A stretch of DNA of 64,000 bases. Source: an uncultured Mesonia sp. GTDB taxonomy: Bacteria > Bacteroidota > Bacteroidia > Flavobacteriales > Flavobacteriaceae. The DNA lies in NCBI GenBank assembly GCA_958296185.1, contig CATQIB010000019.1, forward strand, positions 62,001-126,000. The letters are read 5' to 3'. Within the stretch, counting starts at the first letter, position 1. Every line of letters begins with the position of its first letter. Shown here in pieces: positions 53,001 to 61,237 of this stretch. Position numbers and translations under genes: made by a program. The notes under the pieces were generated by a model. The model searched no databases and was not told the origin of the DNA. It saw nothing but the letters and a program-made list of their open reading frames with translations.

Positions 53001-54541
53001 ACAGGCGCTTGATCATCATTAATTATAACATTTTGGGTTTGCTGACTGCTGTTGCCTTGAGCATCGGTATACGTCCAAGTGATTACTGTAGTTCCTTGTG
53101 CGGTGATCGGGAAATTAGCATCGTGACTAACACTTACTGTTCCTCCACAATTATCGGTAGCGCTAGGTACAGCTACATCGCTAGCCTTAACTTCACATTG
53201 AGCGGTGATATCGGCTAAAGTAGCCACATCAGCTACGGGAGCTTGATCATCATTAATTACAACATTTTGGGTTTGCTGACTGCTATTGCCTTGAGCATCG
53301 GTATACGTCCAAGTGATTACTTTAGTTCCTTGTGCGGTGATTGGGAAATTAGCATCGTGACTAACACTTACTGTTCCTCCACAATTATCGGTAGCGCTAG
53401 GTACAGCTACATCGCTAGCCTTAACTTCGCATTGAGCGGTGATATCGGCTAAAGTAGCCACATCAGCTACAGGCGCTTGATCATCATTAATTACAACATT
53501 TTGGGTTTGCTGACTGCTGTTGCCTTGAGCATCGGTATACGTCCACGTGATTACTGTAGTTCCTTGTGCAGTGATTGGGAAATTAGCATCATGACTAACA
53601 GTAACTGCGCCTCCACAATCGTCTGTAGCATTGGGAACAGGAACATCACCAATTTCAACTTGGCATTGGGCAGTAATATTAGGTAAGTTTGATGAATTTG
53701 GTGTGGGTGCTGTATTATCAACATAAACTTCATAATTGATATTAGTCGATTTAGTTGAGTTGTCACTAAATGTCACATCTAAAATTACATTATAAGTTCC
53801 TGAACCCGAATAATTATGGGTTTGAGTTTGTCCTTGAGCAGTAGTACCATCGCCAAAATCCCAATCCCATTGTCTAACAGAAACTGGTCTAACAGCTGAA
53901 ATACTTATATCCTCTAATCCCCAGTTATCAAAATTAACCCCTGAATTCCCAGGTTGGTACCATCTAAATAGTGTTTGAGTAGTTTGCGCTGCTGCCGGTA
54001 TACTTATAGAGTTGAAATGCCAGTTATACCAAGGGTAATTCCCCTGGCGGGTAGTATCCCATTGATCATAAATAGTTACCCAAGTAGCTCCATTATTCAC
54101 ACTATATTGTAAATAAACCTCTTCATTGGGTGCATCAGGTTGTTCACATCCTGACCCCTCGTTGTTACCATAACGAATATAAAACTCGATATTTCCCCCT
54201 AAACTGACATCAATGGAATTGGTTTGCACAAAACGCTTTCCATTGCTATCTAATTGGGTAGCCCAGAAATAAGGACTATTATCAGGTGAATTTTTTCCAT
54301 TACAGGTGGTTGAACTTACTACATAAGGAGATGAAACCCATCCTGCTGGTAAATTACCACCGTTAAAAGTAAAGGAGGTGGCAGTGGTGGTTGAACTAGC
54401 GTTTCCTGTAAAATCAACTTGAGTGTTATTGCAACTGCCTGTCGCTGGATTGGTACTTATACTAATTGTTTGAGCTTTAACCACAACAGATAATGCCAAG
54501 CAGCACAACAAAGCGGTTAAGCCTTTTAATTTAATTTTCAT
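50096..54541 (-). CDS. Giant HYR-repeat surface protein with PKD and type IX sorting domains
   Basis: 1481 residues. Signal peptide (LSVVVKAQ). An N-terminal beta-sandwich spans about 30-215. One PKD domain (about 225-272, WDWDFGDGTT) follows. Ten HYR-type modules of 78 residues (about 274-1055) come next, nine of them nearly identical (DDQAPVADVATLADITAQCE ... ATDNCGGTVSVSHD). Then come MBG-like strands (about 1060-1240) and a C-terminal sorting domain (LIPNPTALGTPVSVRV ... GLYLVVCRT). Each HYR carries two Cys. Likely a cell-surface adhesin. The start codon overlaps the upstream small gene by 11 bases. Confidence 0.88.
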   Translation of the reverse strand: MKIKLKGLTALLCCLALSVVVKAQTISISTNPATGSCNNTQVDFTGNASSTTTATSFTFNGGNLPAGWVSSPYVVSSTTCNGKNSPDNSPYFWATQLDSNGKRFVQTNSIDVSLGGNIEFYIRYGNNEGSGCEQPDAPNEEVYLQYSVNNGATWVTIYDQWDTTRQGNYPWYNWHFNSISIPAAAQTTQTLFRWYQPGNSGVNFDNWGLEDISISAVRPVSVRQWDWDFGDGTTAQGQTQTHNYSGSGTYNVILDVTFSDNSTKSTNINYEVYVDNTAPTPNSSNLPNITAQCQVEIGDVPVPNATDDCGGAVTVSHDANFPITAQGTTVITWTYTDAQGNSSQQTQNVVINDDQAPVADVATLADITAQCEVKASDVAVPSATDNCGGTVSVSHDANFPITAQGTKVITWTYTDAQGNSSQQTQNVVINDDQAPVADVATLADITAQCEVKASDVAVPSATDNCGGTVSVSHDANFPITAQGTTVITWTYTDAQGNSSQQTQNVIINDDQAPVADVATLADITAQCEVKASDVAVPSATDNCGGTVSVSHDANFPITAQGTTVITWTYTDAQGNSSQQTQNVVINDDQAPVADVATLTDITAQCEVKASDVAVPSATDNCGGTVSVSHDANFPITAQGTTVITWTYTDAQGNSSQQTQNVVINDDQAPVADVATLADITAQCEVKASDVAVPSATDNCGGTVSVSHDANFPITAQGTTVITWTYTDAQGNSSQQTQNVVILDDQAPVADVATLADITDQCEVKASDVAVPSATDNCGGTVSVSHDANFPITAQGTTVITWTYTDAQGNSSQQTQNVVINDDQAPVADVATLTDITAQCEVKASDVAVPSATDNCGGTVSVSHDANFPITAQGTTVITWTYTDAQGNSSQQTQNVIINDDQAPVADVATLADITAQCEVKASDVAVPSATDNCGGTVSVSHDANFPITAQGTTVITWTYTDAQGNSSQQTQNVVINDDQAPVADVATLADITAQCEVKASDVAVPSATDNCGGTVSVSHDANFPITAQGTTVITWTYTDAQGNSSQQTQNVMVQSSPIEQVTLDDLQVIYNGQEHNLVVNNLPTGASVSYAISPSGVSVNGAIDAGTYQVTAVITPSAQSPNCPSITLDATLQIDRAPQQIIFDDLDTLYIEDDADFQLQATASSGLPVSYTYNYTTNSPAATVSTSGWVTLLTSGLINITAHQDGNTNYQPAAKVNQELQIMSRDSKMYGIQIEDVYQSNPADVVKYEIPCGQELGTVNITIEAETNALVSPSRSFTIDVPKPGIYTQEVIIESQDGSTEQTYEIIIEKKFDFFAIVEQKFDNVLLVNNNASNNGGYTFISYEWYADGVLIGTDPYYSAGDKSTELLNPETEYSVNMTTTEGEIIRTCLGKVSLVHDFETQLIPNPTALGTPVSVRVGFGVSQELPMDIRIYDLHGHQVHHEQSFSPIAALNLPQDLASGLYLVVCRTAKNSSNTKLIIE
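51376..53720 (-). repeat. Ten tandem 234-bp repeats encoding HYR modules
   Basis: The repeats are spaced exactly 234 bp. Nine differ from each other at only a few positions (for example TTAATTACAA versus TTAATTATAA or CAAGAATTAC). The one nearest the N-terminus (about 53490-53720) is clearly diverged. Near identity at the DNA level indicates recent expansion or ongoing gene conversion. Confidence 0.95.
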
Positions 54542-54917
54542 AGCTTTTGATATTGGTTAATTTAAATGGTTCGCCTTGTTCGGAGTTGCGTTCTCTGTAG
54601 AACAATTGCAAGGCCGATGAACTATTACAAGTACCAACGACACGTTCTTCGGGTGCTAATCGGTACTGCTGAGTAGCTTCCTGTTCTCCTGCACCCAATT
54701 CATAGCGCAACAACAAAGAATTTGAAGTTTTGTTGGTTAATTTTAAGACGTAGTAATCAAAGTTCATGTCATTTGCAGTGTCTTCACACGTTAAAACACG
54801 ATACGCAATTGAAAAATCTTCGTTTTCATAATGCGTGGTCCAATTTGACTGAGCCTGTGATTGGGTTAAGTAAAAACCGCAAAAAGCCAAGCTTAGAAAT
54901 AAGTAATTTTTAAACAT
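54531..54917 (-). CDS. Small exported protein preceding the HYR adhesin
   Basis: The Met at 54917 (MFKNYLFLSLAFCGFYLTQS) gives a clear signal peptide and a 128-residue protein. A start at 54956 adds 13 hydrophobic residues. Sequence features are ENEDFSIAYRVLTCED, a DYYVLKLTNKTSNSLLLRYE strand pair and two Cys. No family recognised. The stop overlaps the adhesin start by 11 bases, so it is co-translated and probably serves the same surface function. Confidence 0.6.
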   Translation of the reverse strand: MFKNYLFLSLAFCGFYLTQSQAQSNWTTHYENEDFSIAYRVLTCEDTANDMNFDYYVLKLTNKTSNSLLLRYELGAGEQEATQQYRLAPEERVVGTCNSSSALQLFYRERNSEQGEPFKLTNIKSYEN

Positions 54918-54956
54918 AAAGATAAAAAGGGTTAAAAAAGTTAGTATTTTAATCAT

Positions 54957-55422
54957 TGCCTTTTAACTGAAAAAATTTTCTAAATAAATTGAAAACCTTT
55001 TAAGTAAAAGCGATGGTAAAACTAAATTAAATGCAAAAAAATTCGATTAAATGTATATAGACAAATTATAGACACTAGACATTTAAGCCTGTAAGCCAAT
55101 AAATACCAAATGATTACGAGTATAAAATTAGCTATTATTTTAAAACTCAAATTTTTATTGTCTATATACTTTTAACAGATATTAACGACATTTCATCCTA
55201 TTAAGAGAAATCTTGTGACTAAAAATCTAATTGAATGCGAACTCACAACCTTATTGAAAGGAAATTAATTACTATAATTTAAATGGTAATTTGATTATGC
55301 TAAAAACGGTAAGATTTAGCGCAAAAATGGCTCAACGGGCCAGTACTAAGAAGTGTTTCAAAGGATAAATTTGGGCTGATTTTTATTTAAAAGGAAATAA
55401 TATGATTTTTACCAATTGTAAT
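54957..55422. other. Gene-free intergenic region
   Basis: AT-rich with stops in every frame. No repeat, RNA or clear promoter seen. Confidence 0.5.
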
Positions 55423-56175
55423 TTACCGGCCGTTTTTCCTTTTGTGGACTTTATTTTTAACGTAAATTAATTTGTGTCTACTTTTTGAGGTTTCTCGTTG
55501 TTCTATTTCAAATTGCTGAGTGGCTTTTATTAAAGGAGTTAGTTTTTCAAAACCGTAATTTCGGGAATCAAAATTTGGTCTTTTTTTCTGGATTAATCCG
55601 CCTACGTCACCCAAAAAAGCCCAACCATCATCATCAGACAAATCGTTTATAGTAGATCTAATTAAACTGATTTCCTTTTCGGTAATTTTATCTACATTTT
55701 CTCCCGATTCACCTTTGTCGATAGACTTATTTTGATTTTGATTTTTAAGAATTTCAATATAAATAAACTTATCACAAGCCACAATAAACGGATTGGGGGT
55801 CTTTTTTTCTCCTATTCCTATAACTTGCATTCCTGCCTCCCTTAAACGAGTAGCCAATCGTGTAAAATCGCTATCGCTAGAAACCAAACAAAACCCATCA
55901 ACCTTTTCACTATATAAAATATCCATCGCATCGATTATCATAGCCGAGTCGGTGGCATTTTTACCCGTAGTATATCCATATTGTTGTATGGGAGTAATCG
56001 CATTTTCTAGCAACAAACTTTTCCATCGGTTCAACCCTGGGCGCGTCCAATCACCATAAATCCGTTTGATTGTAGGATTGCCGTATTTAGCAATTTCTTC
56101 CATCATTTCCTTTACGGGAGAAGAAGGTATATTATCACCATCTATTAATACGGCTAAATTAATATTTTGACTCAT
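55423..56175 (-). CDS. NYN-domain (LabA/DUF88) ribonuclease-like protein with C-terminal OST-HTH
   Basis: 250 residues. The PIN-like NYN domain (1-150) shows the acidic metal ligands in AVLIDGDN, in TDSAMIIDAMD and in VSSDSDFTRLATRL. After an acidic linker, residues 175-245 form an OST-HTH/LOTUS-like RNA-binding domain (GWAFLGDVGGLIQKKRPNFD, then YGFEKLTPLIKAT). The arrangement is known in bacterial LabA-like proteins that probably cleave or bind RNA. A basic tail KRKNGR ends the protein. Confidence 0.85.
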   Translation of the reverse strand: MSQNINLAVLIDGDNIPSSPVKEMMEEIAKYGNPTIKRIYGDWTRPGLNRWKSLLLENAITPIQQYGYTTGKNATDSAMIIDAMDILYSEKVDGFCLVSSDSDFTRLATRLREAGMQVIGIGEKKTPNPFIVACDKFIYIEILKNQNQNKSIDKGESGENVDKITEKEISLIRSTINDLSDDDGWAFLGDVGGLIQKKRPNFDSRNYGFEKLTPLIKATQQFEIEQRETSKSRHKLIYVKNKVHKRKNGR

Positions 56176-56394
56176 AAGTTATTTTACATTTATAAAACGC
56201 CATGCGCTACCGCTGGCGTTACAGGCTGAAAGTTACGGTTTCTGGAGGTAAATCCAAAACCAACTTTAGCGTTTTAGTTAATTTTGAAGGAACAATGATT
56301 TTTACAAACTTTTATTTGCATTTTGCATTATACTTCCTAAAAAATCAAGAAATACTGCGCCCTAGGATTTAACCTTTAAATCTTAAATTTATTT

Positions 56395-56402
56395 TAACTT
56401 TG
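56395..56402 (+). promoter_or_regulatory. -7 promoter element of the ion-channel gene
   Basis: TAACTTTG, 19 bases before the ATG at 56422. No clean -33 TTG. Confidence 0.5.
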
Positions 56403-56421
56403 TTAATTGTAAATTTTATTT

Positions 56422-57522
56422 ATGAAAAAAATACTTGAAAATTACTTTTTTAGCATCTTACTTTTATTACTGGCAACCCATAGCGTATCTGCCCAAATAA
56501 AGAAAATAGATACCAATCAAACCCCCAATGCTCTTCGCGTAGGAATCGCAGGAAGTCAGCCTTTTGTTTTTAATAATGAAGACCAAGATGGAATTGCTTT
56601 AGAAATTTGGGATCGAATTGCGAACAAACAAGAATGGTATTACGAATTAAAGAGTTTTTCGTCTATAGAAAAAGGACTCCAGCAACTAAATAGCAACCAA
56701 ATTGATATGCTTATCGGCCCTGTAAGTATTACTTCAAAACGAGTAAAGAGTTACAAATTTACACAACCTTTTTATCAATCTAGTTTAGGTATTGCTTCTC
56801 GAAATGACGAAAACGGGCTTTGGCAGCGAATCAAGCCTTTTTTTAGCATAGAACTTCTTTTAGCTGTAAGCGGATTTTTACTCATATTAGCGGTAGTAGG
56901 TACGTTACTTTGGTTAGCAGAGCGTCATGAATCACCAGATCAATTTCCTAAAGATCCTGTAAAAGGGATCGGAAACGGTATGTGGCTTACTATTGTAACT
57001 ATGAGTACTACCGGTTATGGCGATATGGCGCCTATTACTTTAAAAGGGAGAGTCATTGCTGGTATATGGATGGTCATCACATTAATTTTTGCTGGATCAA
57101 TGATTGCGGGTATCGCAAGCACATTAACTTTAAGTGGATTAGGTACCTCTACAATCGATAAGATTGAAGAAATTTCAGGAAAAAATACGGCAACAATTAC
57201 CGGTTCACCTGCAATAGCATTTATAAAAGAACACAAGGCTAAAGTTACTCAGGTAAACAGTTTACCTGAAGCAATGCAACTGCTTAAAGACAAAAAAGTA
57301 GATGCCGTAGTTTACGACCGCCCACAACTACTTTATTATCAAGTCAACCGCCCCGATGAAGAGATTTATGTGGCTAAAGCCGAATATTATAAACAAGGAT
57401 ATGGTTTTGCTTTCCCAGAATATACCAATAGACTAAGTACGATAAACTTGAAGCTACTCGAGCTAGCGGAAGAACAGGAAATACAAGAGATAGTTGACCG
57501 GTACCTTGGTAAAGACGACTAA
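56422..57522 (+). CDS. Ligand-gated potassium channel, ionotropic glutamate-receptor-like (GluR0 type)
   Basis: 366 residues. A signal peptide (1-24) is followed by the S1 half of a periplasmic solute-binding domain (about 38-130, LRVGIAGSQPFVF and LNSNQIDMLIGPVSIT). TM1 is at about 143-165. A pore loop contains TTGYGD (196-201, the potassium selectivity filter) and TM2 is at about 210-233. The S2 half follows (about 245-366, TATITGSPAIAFIKEHKAKV, DKKVDAVVYDRPQLLYY). This is the S1-TM-P-TM-S2 order of the cyanobacterial GluR0. It would form a tetramer gated by a periplasmic ligand, unknown here. Confidence 0.9.
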   Translation: MKKILENYFFSILLLLLATHSVSAQIKKIDTNQTPNALRVGIAGSQPFVFNNEDQDGIALEIWDRIANKQEWYYELKSFSSIEKGLQQLNSNQIDMLIGPVSITSKRVKSYKFTQPFYQSSLGIASRNDENGLWQRIKPFFSIELLLAVSGFLLILAVVGTLLWLAERHESPDQFPKDPVKGIGNGMWLTIVTMSTTGYGDMAPITLKGRVIAGIWMVITLIFAGSMIAGIASTLTLSGLGTSTIDKIEEISGKNTATITGSPAIAFIKEHKAKVTQVNSLPEAMQLLKDKKVDAVVYDRPQLLYYQVNRPDEEIYVAKAEYYKQGYGFAFPEYTNRLSTINLKLLELAEEQEIQEIVDRYLGKDD

Positions 57523-57992
57523 GTTTTGATCTTTTTTAATTAGGATTTTGAACAATAAATAAAAAACAACTTAAAATACAAGTACTCATTTAACTAGAAA
57601 ACGATGTGTTATTCAGACTCAATCATAAGCGTTTATAGTCCTGTTTACATTATCGATATTAATTTAAAGATGCTTATTAATTTTATTCAAAGCTATTGTG
57701 AGAAACTACCTTAAACGCTAAGTAAATGTTATAACCGAAGGCTTTAAAAATCATACTTGTTGATAAATTGCATAAAGAGTTCAATGCCTCTAATTTAAAC
57801 CAACAAAATTCTGGTAATTTTTGTTGCGCTAAAATTATAATTGTCTGTTAATTCATCATTTCAAAAAGCCTCTCCCCCAGCAACATTTTAGACCTATTAT
57901 AGAAAAAACAAGCATTAATTTGAATAAGCTATTATTATATTCCTGTTGTATAGCACCCCCTGCGCAAACGCTTAATCCTTAAAGGTAGAAAT
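57523..57992. other. Gene-free intergenic region
   Basis: AT-rich, no open frame of useful length and no recognised RNA or repeat. It marks the left edge of the accessory zone. Confidence 0.45.
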
Positions 57993-58619
57993 TCATTTTA
58001 TTTTTTTGAGTTCTCTAGCCATTTTCCAAACGGTTCGTTTTCCGAATTCGCTGTAATAAGTAATAAAATGTCCTTCAGTATCTAAGACCACACAACTAGC
58101 ACAAGGAAAATGATATTTAAAAAACATTTTTTCGATGAGTTGATTTTTATCCTTTTTCCATCCTATTTTGTTTTGGTAATAATAGTTTAAATTTTCGTCA
58201 TTTTTGTAAATCCAATGATGACTAACATTGCTAATTCTTTTGAGTCTTTTTAAATAATCTTTATCAAAAATATTCCAAGTAGAATAATTTTTAACATCAT
58301 TGCATCTGTCTTTCCCAGGGTAATATATTATTACAATTAACCCATCATTTTTTTTGTTCTCTATAGATAAAGACTTTTTTAGCTTATTAAATTGGTTTTC
58401 GTTCAGTTTGCCTATTGATTTCTTTCTTACTAATAAACCTTTCACTAAGGAATCATTTTCAAAATATAAATCGAGAATCCCCTTAGCGGATCTCCCCTCT
58501 TTAAACTCATTTTCACTTATTTCTTGATAAAATTCATTAAGATAAATAACTTTCTTCTCCTGTGATAAAAGCTTAAGGCTAGATAGAATGCAAATGATGA
58601 TTAAGTAATACAATTTCAT
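57993..58619 (-). CDS. Exported protein of unknown function, paralogue of the gene at 59691
   Basis: From the Met at 58619 (MKLYYLIIICILSSLKLLSQ) the product is 208 residues with a signal peptide; a start at 58667 would place 16 charged residues before it. Features: KKVIYLNEFYQEISENEF, IIYYPGKDRCND, EKMFFKYHFPCASCVVLD and TEGHFITYYSEF. The same landmarks recur in the gene at 59691-60320 (YYPGKDPCN, FFKHHYPCSSFVV, KDGDFISYFGE). The overall layout recalls a thioredoxin-like fold, but no CxxC is at the right place. Family unknown. Confidence 0.6.
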   Translation of the reverse strand: MKLYYLIIICILSSLKLLSQEKKVIYLNEFYQEISENEFKEGRSAKGILDLYFENDSLVKGLLVRKKSIGKLNENQFNKLKKSLSIENKKNDGLIVIIYYPGKDRCNDVKNYSTWNIFDKDYLKRLKRISNVSHHWIYKNDENLNYYYQNKIGWKKDKNQLIEKMFFKYHFPCASCVVLDTEGHFITYYSEFGKRTVWKMARELKKIK

Positions 58620-58667
58620 AGTTCTTTTTTTATGCTTTTTGCTTATAAATATTTGCGTGTTTAGCAC

Positions 58668-59102
58668 CTAATTTAGCAGAAAAATACCAGATAGAAAATC
58701 CGCGAGTCTAGACGCTTCAAGATACGTTAATAAACGCTATCAGTCAGGGAGATATACACGTTAAAGTAAAGGTTTTAATAAAATCATTAAATTAAGATAA
58801 ATAAAAAGCTAAAACAAATAGAAGAAAAAGTTTATTTTATATTGTGAAAGACAATCGTGAAACTTCGGCACCCCCTCCTCCTTTTTACAGACATTTTATA
58901 GTTATACTTAGCTTTTAGTCCGCTATTTTTAATCGCATAACTTCGGGTAAATTGTACCGTCAAAAAACATTTCCTTATTCATGAAGCTATTAGATATTTA
59001 AAAATATACTTTGGTTATTTGGTTTTTGACCTTACAAAATCGGATGGGAAATACAACTAGTTTAAAAACACTATTTCAGGCTTCAAAAAATGAAAAAATA
59101 AA
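58668..59102. other. Gene-free region upstream of the IS110 remnant
   Basis: No frame or repeat worth naming; AT-rich. A -7-like TATACTT near 58914 is not followed by a gene. Confidence 0.4.
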
Positions 59103-59645
59103 ATGCAGGATGAAGCTGTTTTAGGCCATCTCAGTAAAGCAGTCGCAAGTTCTGTCAAGCGTAGGATAAAACAGGTGCAAAAAGAAACAAAGGATTTGAG
59201 AGATAAACTTTTAATATTGATTTAAATAATACCTCATGAATTGATGACTCTTAGGTAAACCTCACCAAGAATTAAATCGAAAACCTCCCTGATATTAGTA
59301 CTTCTTTTGTATGGGTTCGAGCAATATATAAGCGGAAGTGAATTGTATAGTTATGCAAGATTAACTAATGTGATTCGCAAGAGTAAAAAACAGTTAAAAT
59401 AGACGTAGTAAATTAAGCTATCTAAGAAATCAGAAACTAATTAAGTTACTATTTATGGCAATTTTAATGCTTATAAAAGTAATAAGGCCTGCATAAATAC
59501 GTATGAACGTATACTAATAAAAGAGAAGTTTAAAAAACCAGCTCTGACTGCTAGGAGTAATAGGTTGCTAGAACAGATTTTTGCTATTGAAAAATCAAAA
59601 CTAGTAGAGAAGGATTATTACAGAAATACTATGACTAAAAACTAA
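59103..59645 (+). pseudogene. Decayed IS110-family transposase (C-terminal half)
   Basis: Translating the plus strand in shifting frames gives IS110-type pieces in the right order. They are a linker helix SSVKRRIKQVQKETKDL, then LLLYGFEQYISGSELYSYAR, and the characteristic end ACINTYERILIKEKFKKPAL followed by TARSNRLLEQIFAIEKSKL, stop at 59643. Several stops and frameshifts separate them, and the N-terminal DEDD domain is missing. It lies between two paralogous exported-protein genes. Confidence 0.75.
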
Positions 59646-59690
59646 TGCATTTCTATTGGTTTTTCACCACAGACTATTTGTAAAACCTAC

Positions 59691-60320
59691 TTACTTATTC
59701 ATAAGTTTGGTTGCCGTAATAACATAACCCCTCGAATGTTCCCCAAAATAACTAATAAAATCGCCATCCTTTGAAATCACCACAAAGCTACTACAAGGGT
59801 AATGATGTTTAAAAAATAATCTTTCGATTATAACGTTTGGATCTTTATGATAAATTGAATCAAATCCTTTTTGTAAACCACTATGATCCTTATAAATATA
59901 TATGGGTTTAGTTTGTCCTACTTCATAGATAGCATGTTCAAAGACTTTGCGCCAATTTATACGGCTATCATTTTTTGATTTATTTCCACTTGAATTGCAA
60001 GGATCTTTTCCGGGATAGTACATGATAACTAATGGTTTTTCGGAATCTAATTCCCGATTGATTGCTTTTTCAAGTGTAGATTCCAATAATGCCCTATTTT
60101 TTATTTTACCGTGCCTTTCTCTTAAAGTTAGTTTCTTGTGATGCGCAGAATCACCTGGAATATCTAATAACCTATTGGTTTTCCGTATTCGTTCAAACTC
60201 AGACTTGCTAATTTCAGTATAGTTTTCGTCAAAGTATTTAGTTTTAACTTTTCTTTTCTTAGTGGAAGAACAAGAATAAAAAAATAATACGATAAGAAAA
60301 AGAAGTAGAATTTTTTGCAT
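59691..60320 (-). CDS. Lipoprotein-like exported protein, paralogue of the gene at 57993
   Basis: 209 residues with a lipobox-type start (LLFLIVLFFYSC, Cys17) and a very basic KKRKVKTK patch after it. It shares with the 57993 gene the motifs YFDENYTEISKSEFERI (compare YLNEFYQEISENEF), IMYYPGKDPCN, IERLFFKHHYPCSSFVVI and DGDFISYFGE. Both genes have the same orientation and similar length, and an IS110 remnant lies between them. This suggests an old duplication. Function unknown. Confidence 0.6.
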   Translation of the reverse strand: MQKILLLFLIVLFFYSCSSTKKRKVKTKYFDENYTEISKSEFERIRKTNRLLDIPGDSAHHKKLTLRERHGKIKNRALLESTLEKAINRELDSEKPLVIMYYPGKDPCNSSGNKSKNDSRINWRKVFEHAIYEVGQTKPIYIYKDHSGLQKGFDSIYHKDPNVIIERLFFKHHYPCSSFVVISKDGDFISYFGEHSRGYVITATKLMNK

Positions 60321-60374
60321 TTTCCTGAAATAATTTAGTTTTTTTAGCTTTTTTTGGTTGATTAACTACTACTT

Positions 60375-60642
60375 TTAGATAGTAAGTTCAGGTAAATTTA
60401 CATTATTTTTTCGATAGGATCTGTATTTGATCGTTGGATTTTGGTGGACTTCAGCTGGCTTTCTTAAATCCAGGCTAAAATGTGTTCTTAGGTTATTATA
60501 AATATACACTGCTTGTGCAGTCATATTCTGCGCAAATTCGGTGTTTTTAATCGTTTGTTTTAGTCCATATTCATATTTAAGGATTCTGTTAATTCGCTCT
60601 GCAACTGCGTTTTTATAGGGAGGATACTATTCTGTCATACTC
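60375..60642 (-). pseudogene. IS3-family transposase remnant (C-terminal end)
   Basis: The minus strand reads SMTE-stop-YPPYKNAVAERINRILKYEY, followed by QAVYIYNNLRTHFSLDL and RKPAEVH, down to a stop at 60375. That is the end of an IS3-type DDE integrase core (the TENGxPYxNAxAERxNxIxK and YNxxRPHxSL motifs). An in-frame TAG replaces the expected residue after Glu, and everything upstream is lost, replaced by an (ATA)9 tract. Confidence 0.8.
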
Positions 60643-60670
60643 ATAATAATAATAATAATAATAATAATAA
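60643..60670. repeat. (ATA)9 trinucleotide tract
   Basis: Nine perfect ATA units plus one A, directly at the broken end of the IS3 remnant. The following 170 bp to 60840 hold no gene. Confidence 0.9.
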
Positions 60671-60840
60671 ACGATTCAATACGCAAAGAGGTTCAATTTA
60701 TAAGCTTTTTGGGTATCCTAAGTCTACCGCTAAGAAAAGAAATGTTGCTAATCATCTCTAAAAGAGCAGCACAGCAATAGATTAAACCCCATAGTACCAA
60801 CCGAAAAACAGCCGGTTAGTCAACACGGCGTTCATGTTAG

Positions 60841-60876
60841 GCCGTACCGGCCACACGAACGCTTAGTTATTACCCA
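60841..60876 (-). repeat. Structured element related to the attC-like site at the left edge
   Basis: Positions 60841-60868 match 114-141 at 23 of 28 bases. On the minus strand the sequence GCGTTCGTGTGGCCGGTACG continues into GGCCTAACATGAACGC, which folds into a bulged hairpin (GCGTTC / GAACGC, TGT / ACA, GGCC / GGCC). It begins 14 bases after the stop of the DoxX-like gene, the same position relative to a gene end as in the cassette array 60 kb away. Confidence 0.5.
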
Positions 60877-60882
60877 CAGTAT

Positions 60883-61236
60883 TTATTTCAAAATCTTGTT
60901 CATATATATGTTGGATATCATTAGAATTCCCATAAGGATTACAAGTAAAAGCATAATAAAGATAGAATCCTTATGTTTGATATGCGCGATTAAAGCCGTT
61001 ATTAAAAATAATCCAACACCTGCATAAGTCCATTCTTTTAGTTGCAAAGAAGCAAATGGTATTGGTAATATTATTGCAGCTATCAATTTTAAAATAGCTA
61101 ATTCTATCCTGAAAAAATCAGGAAACCCTAAGGCTTTAATCCCTTGAATTGTGCTTTTACTGAATACATAACTATAAGAACTTAAGAAGAGGAAAACCGA
61201 TATAATTACTGTTGAGGACCAATAAATTGCTTTCAT
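60883..61236 (-). CDS. DoxX-like family membrane protein
   Basis: 117 residues with four transmembrane segments and the DoxX_2/DoxX-like pattern IQGIKALGFPDFFRIELAIL and LIAAIILPIPFASLQLKEW. DoxX-like proteins are small membrane proteins, some tied to redox metabolism or stress. Its start is 1 base after the SDR stop, so it is the last gene of the tetR-SDR-doxX operon. The element at 60841-60876 follows it. Confidence 0.85.
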   Translation of the reverse strand: MKAIYWSSTVIISVFLFLSSYSYVFSKSTIQGIKALGFPDFFRIELAILKLIAAIILPIPFASLQLKEWTYAGVGLFLITALIAHIKHKDSIFIMLLLVILMGILMISNIYMNKILK

Positions 61237-61237
61237 A

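Noticed and set aside
51380-53686. Series of 69-codon plus-strand frames, one per HYR repeat
   Set aside because: They are antisense to the repeats of the 1481-residue protein and recur with its 234-bp period.
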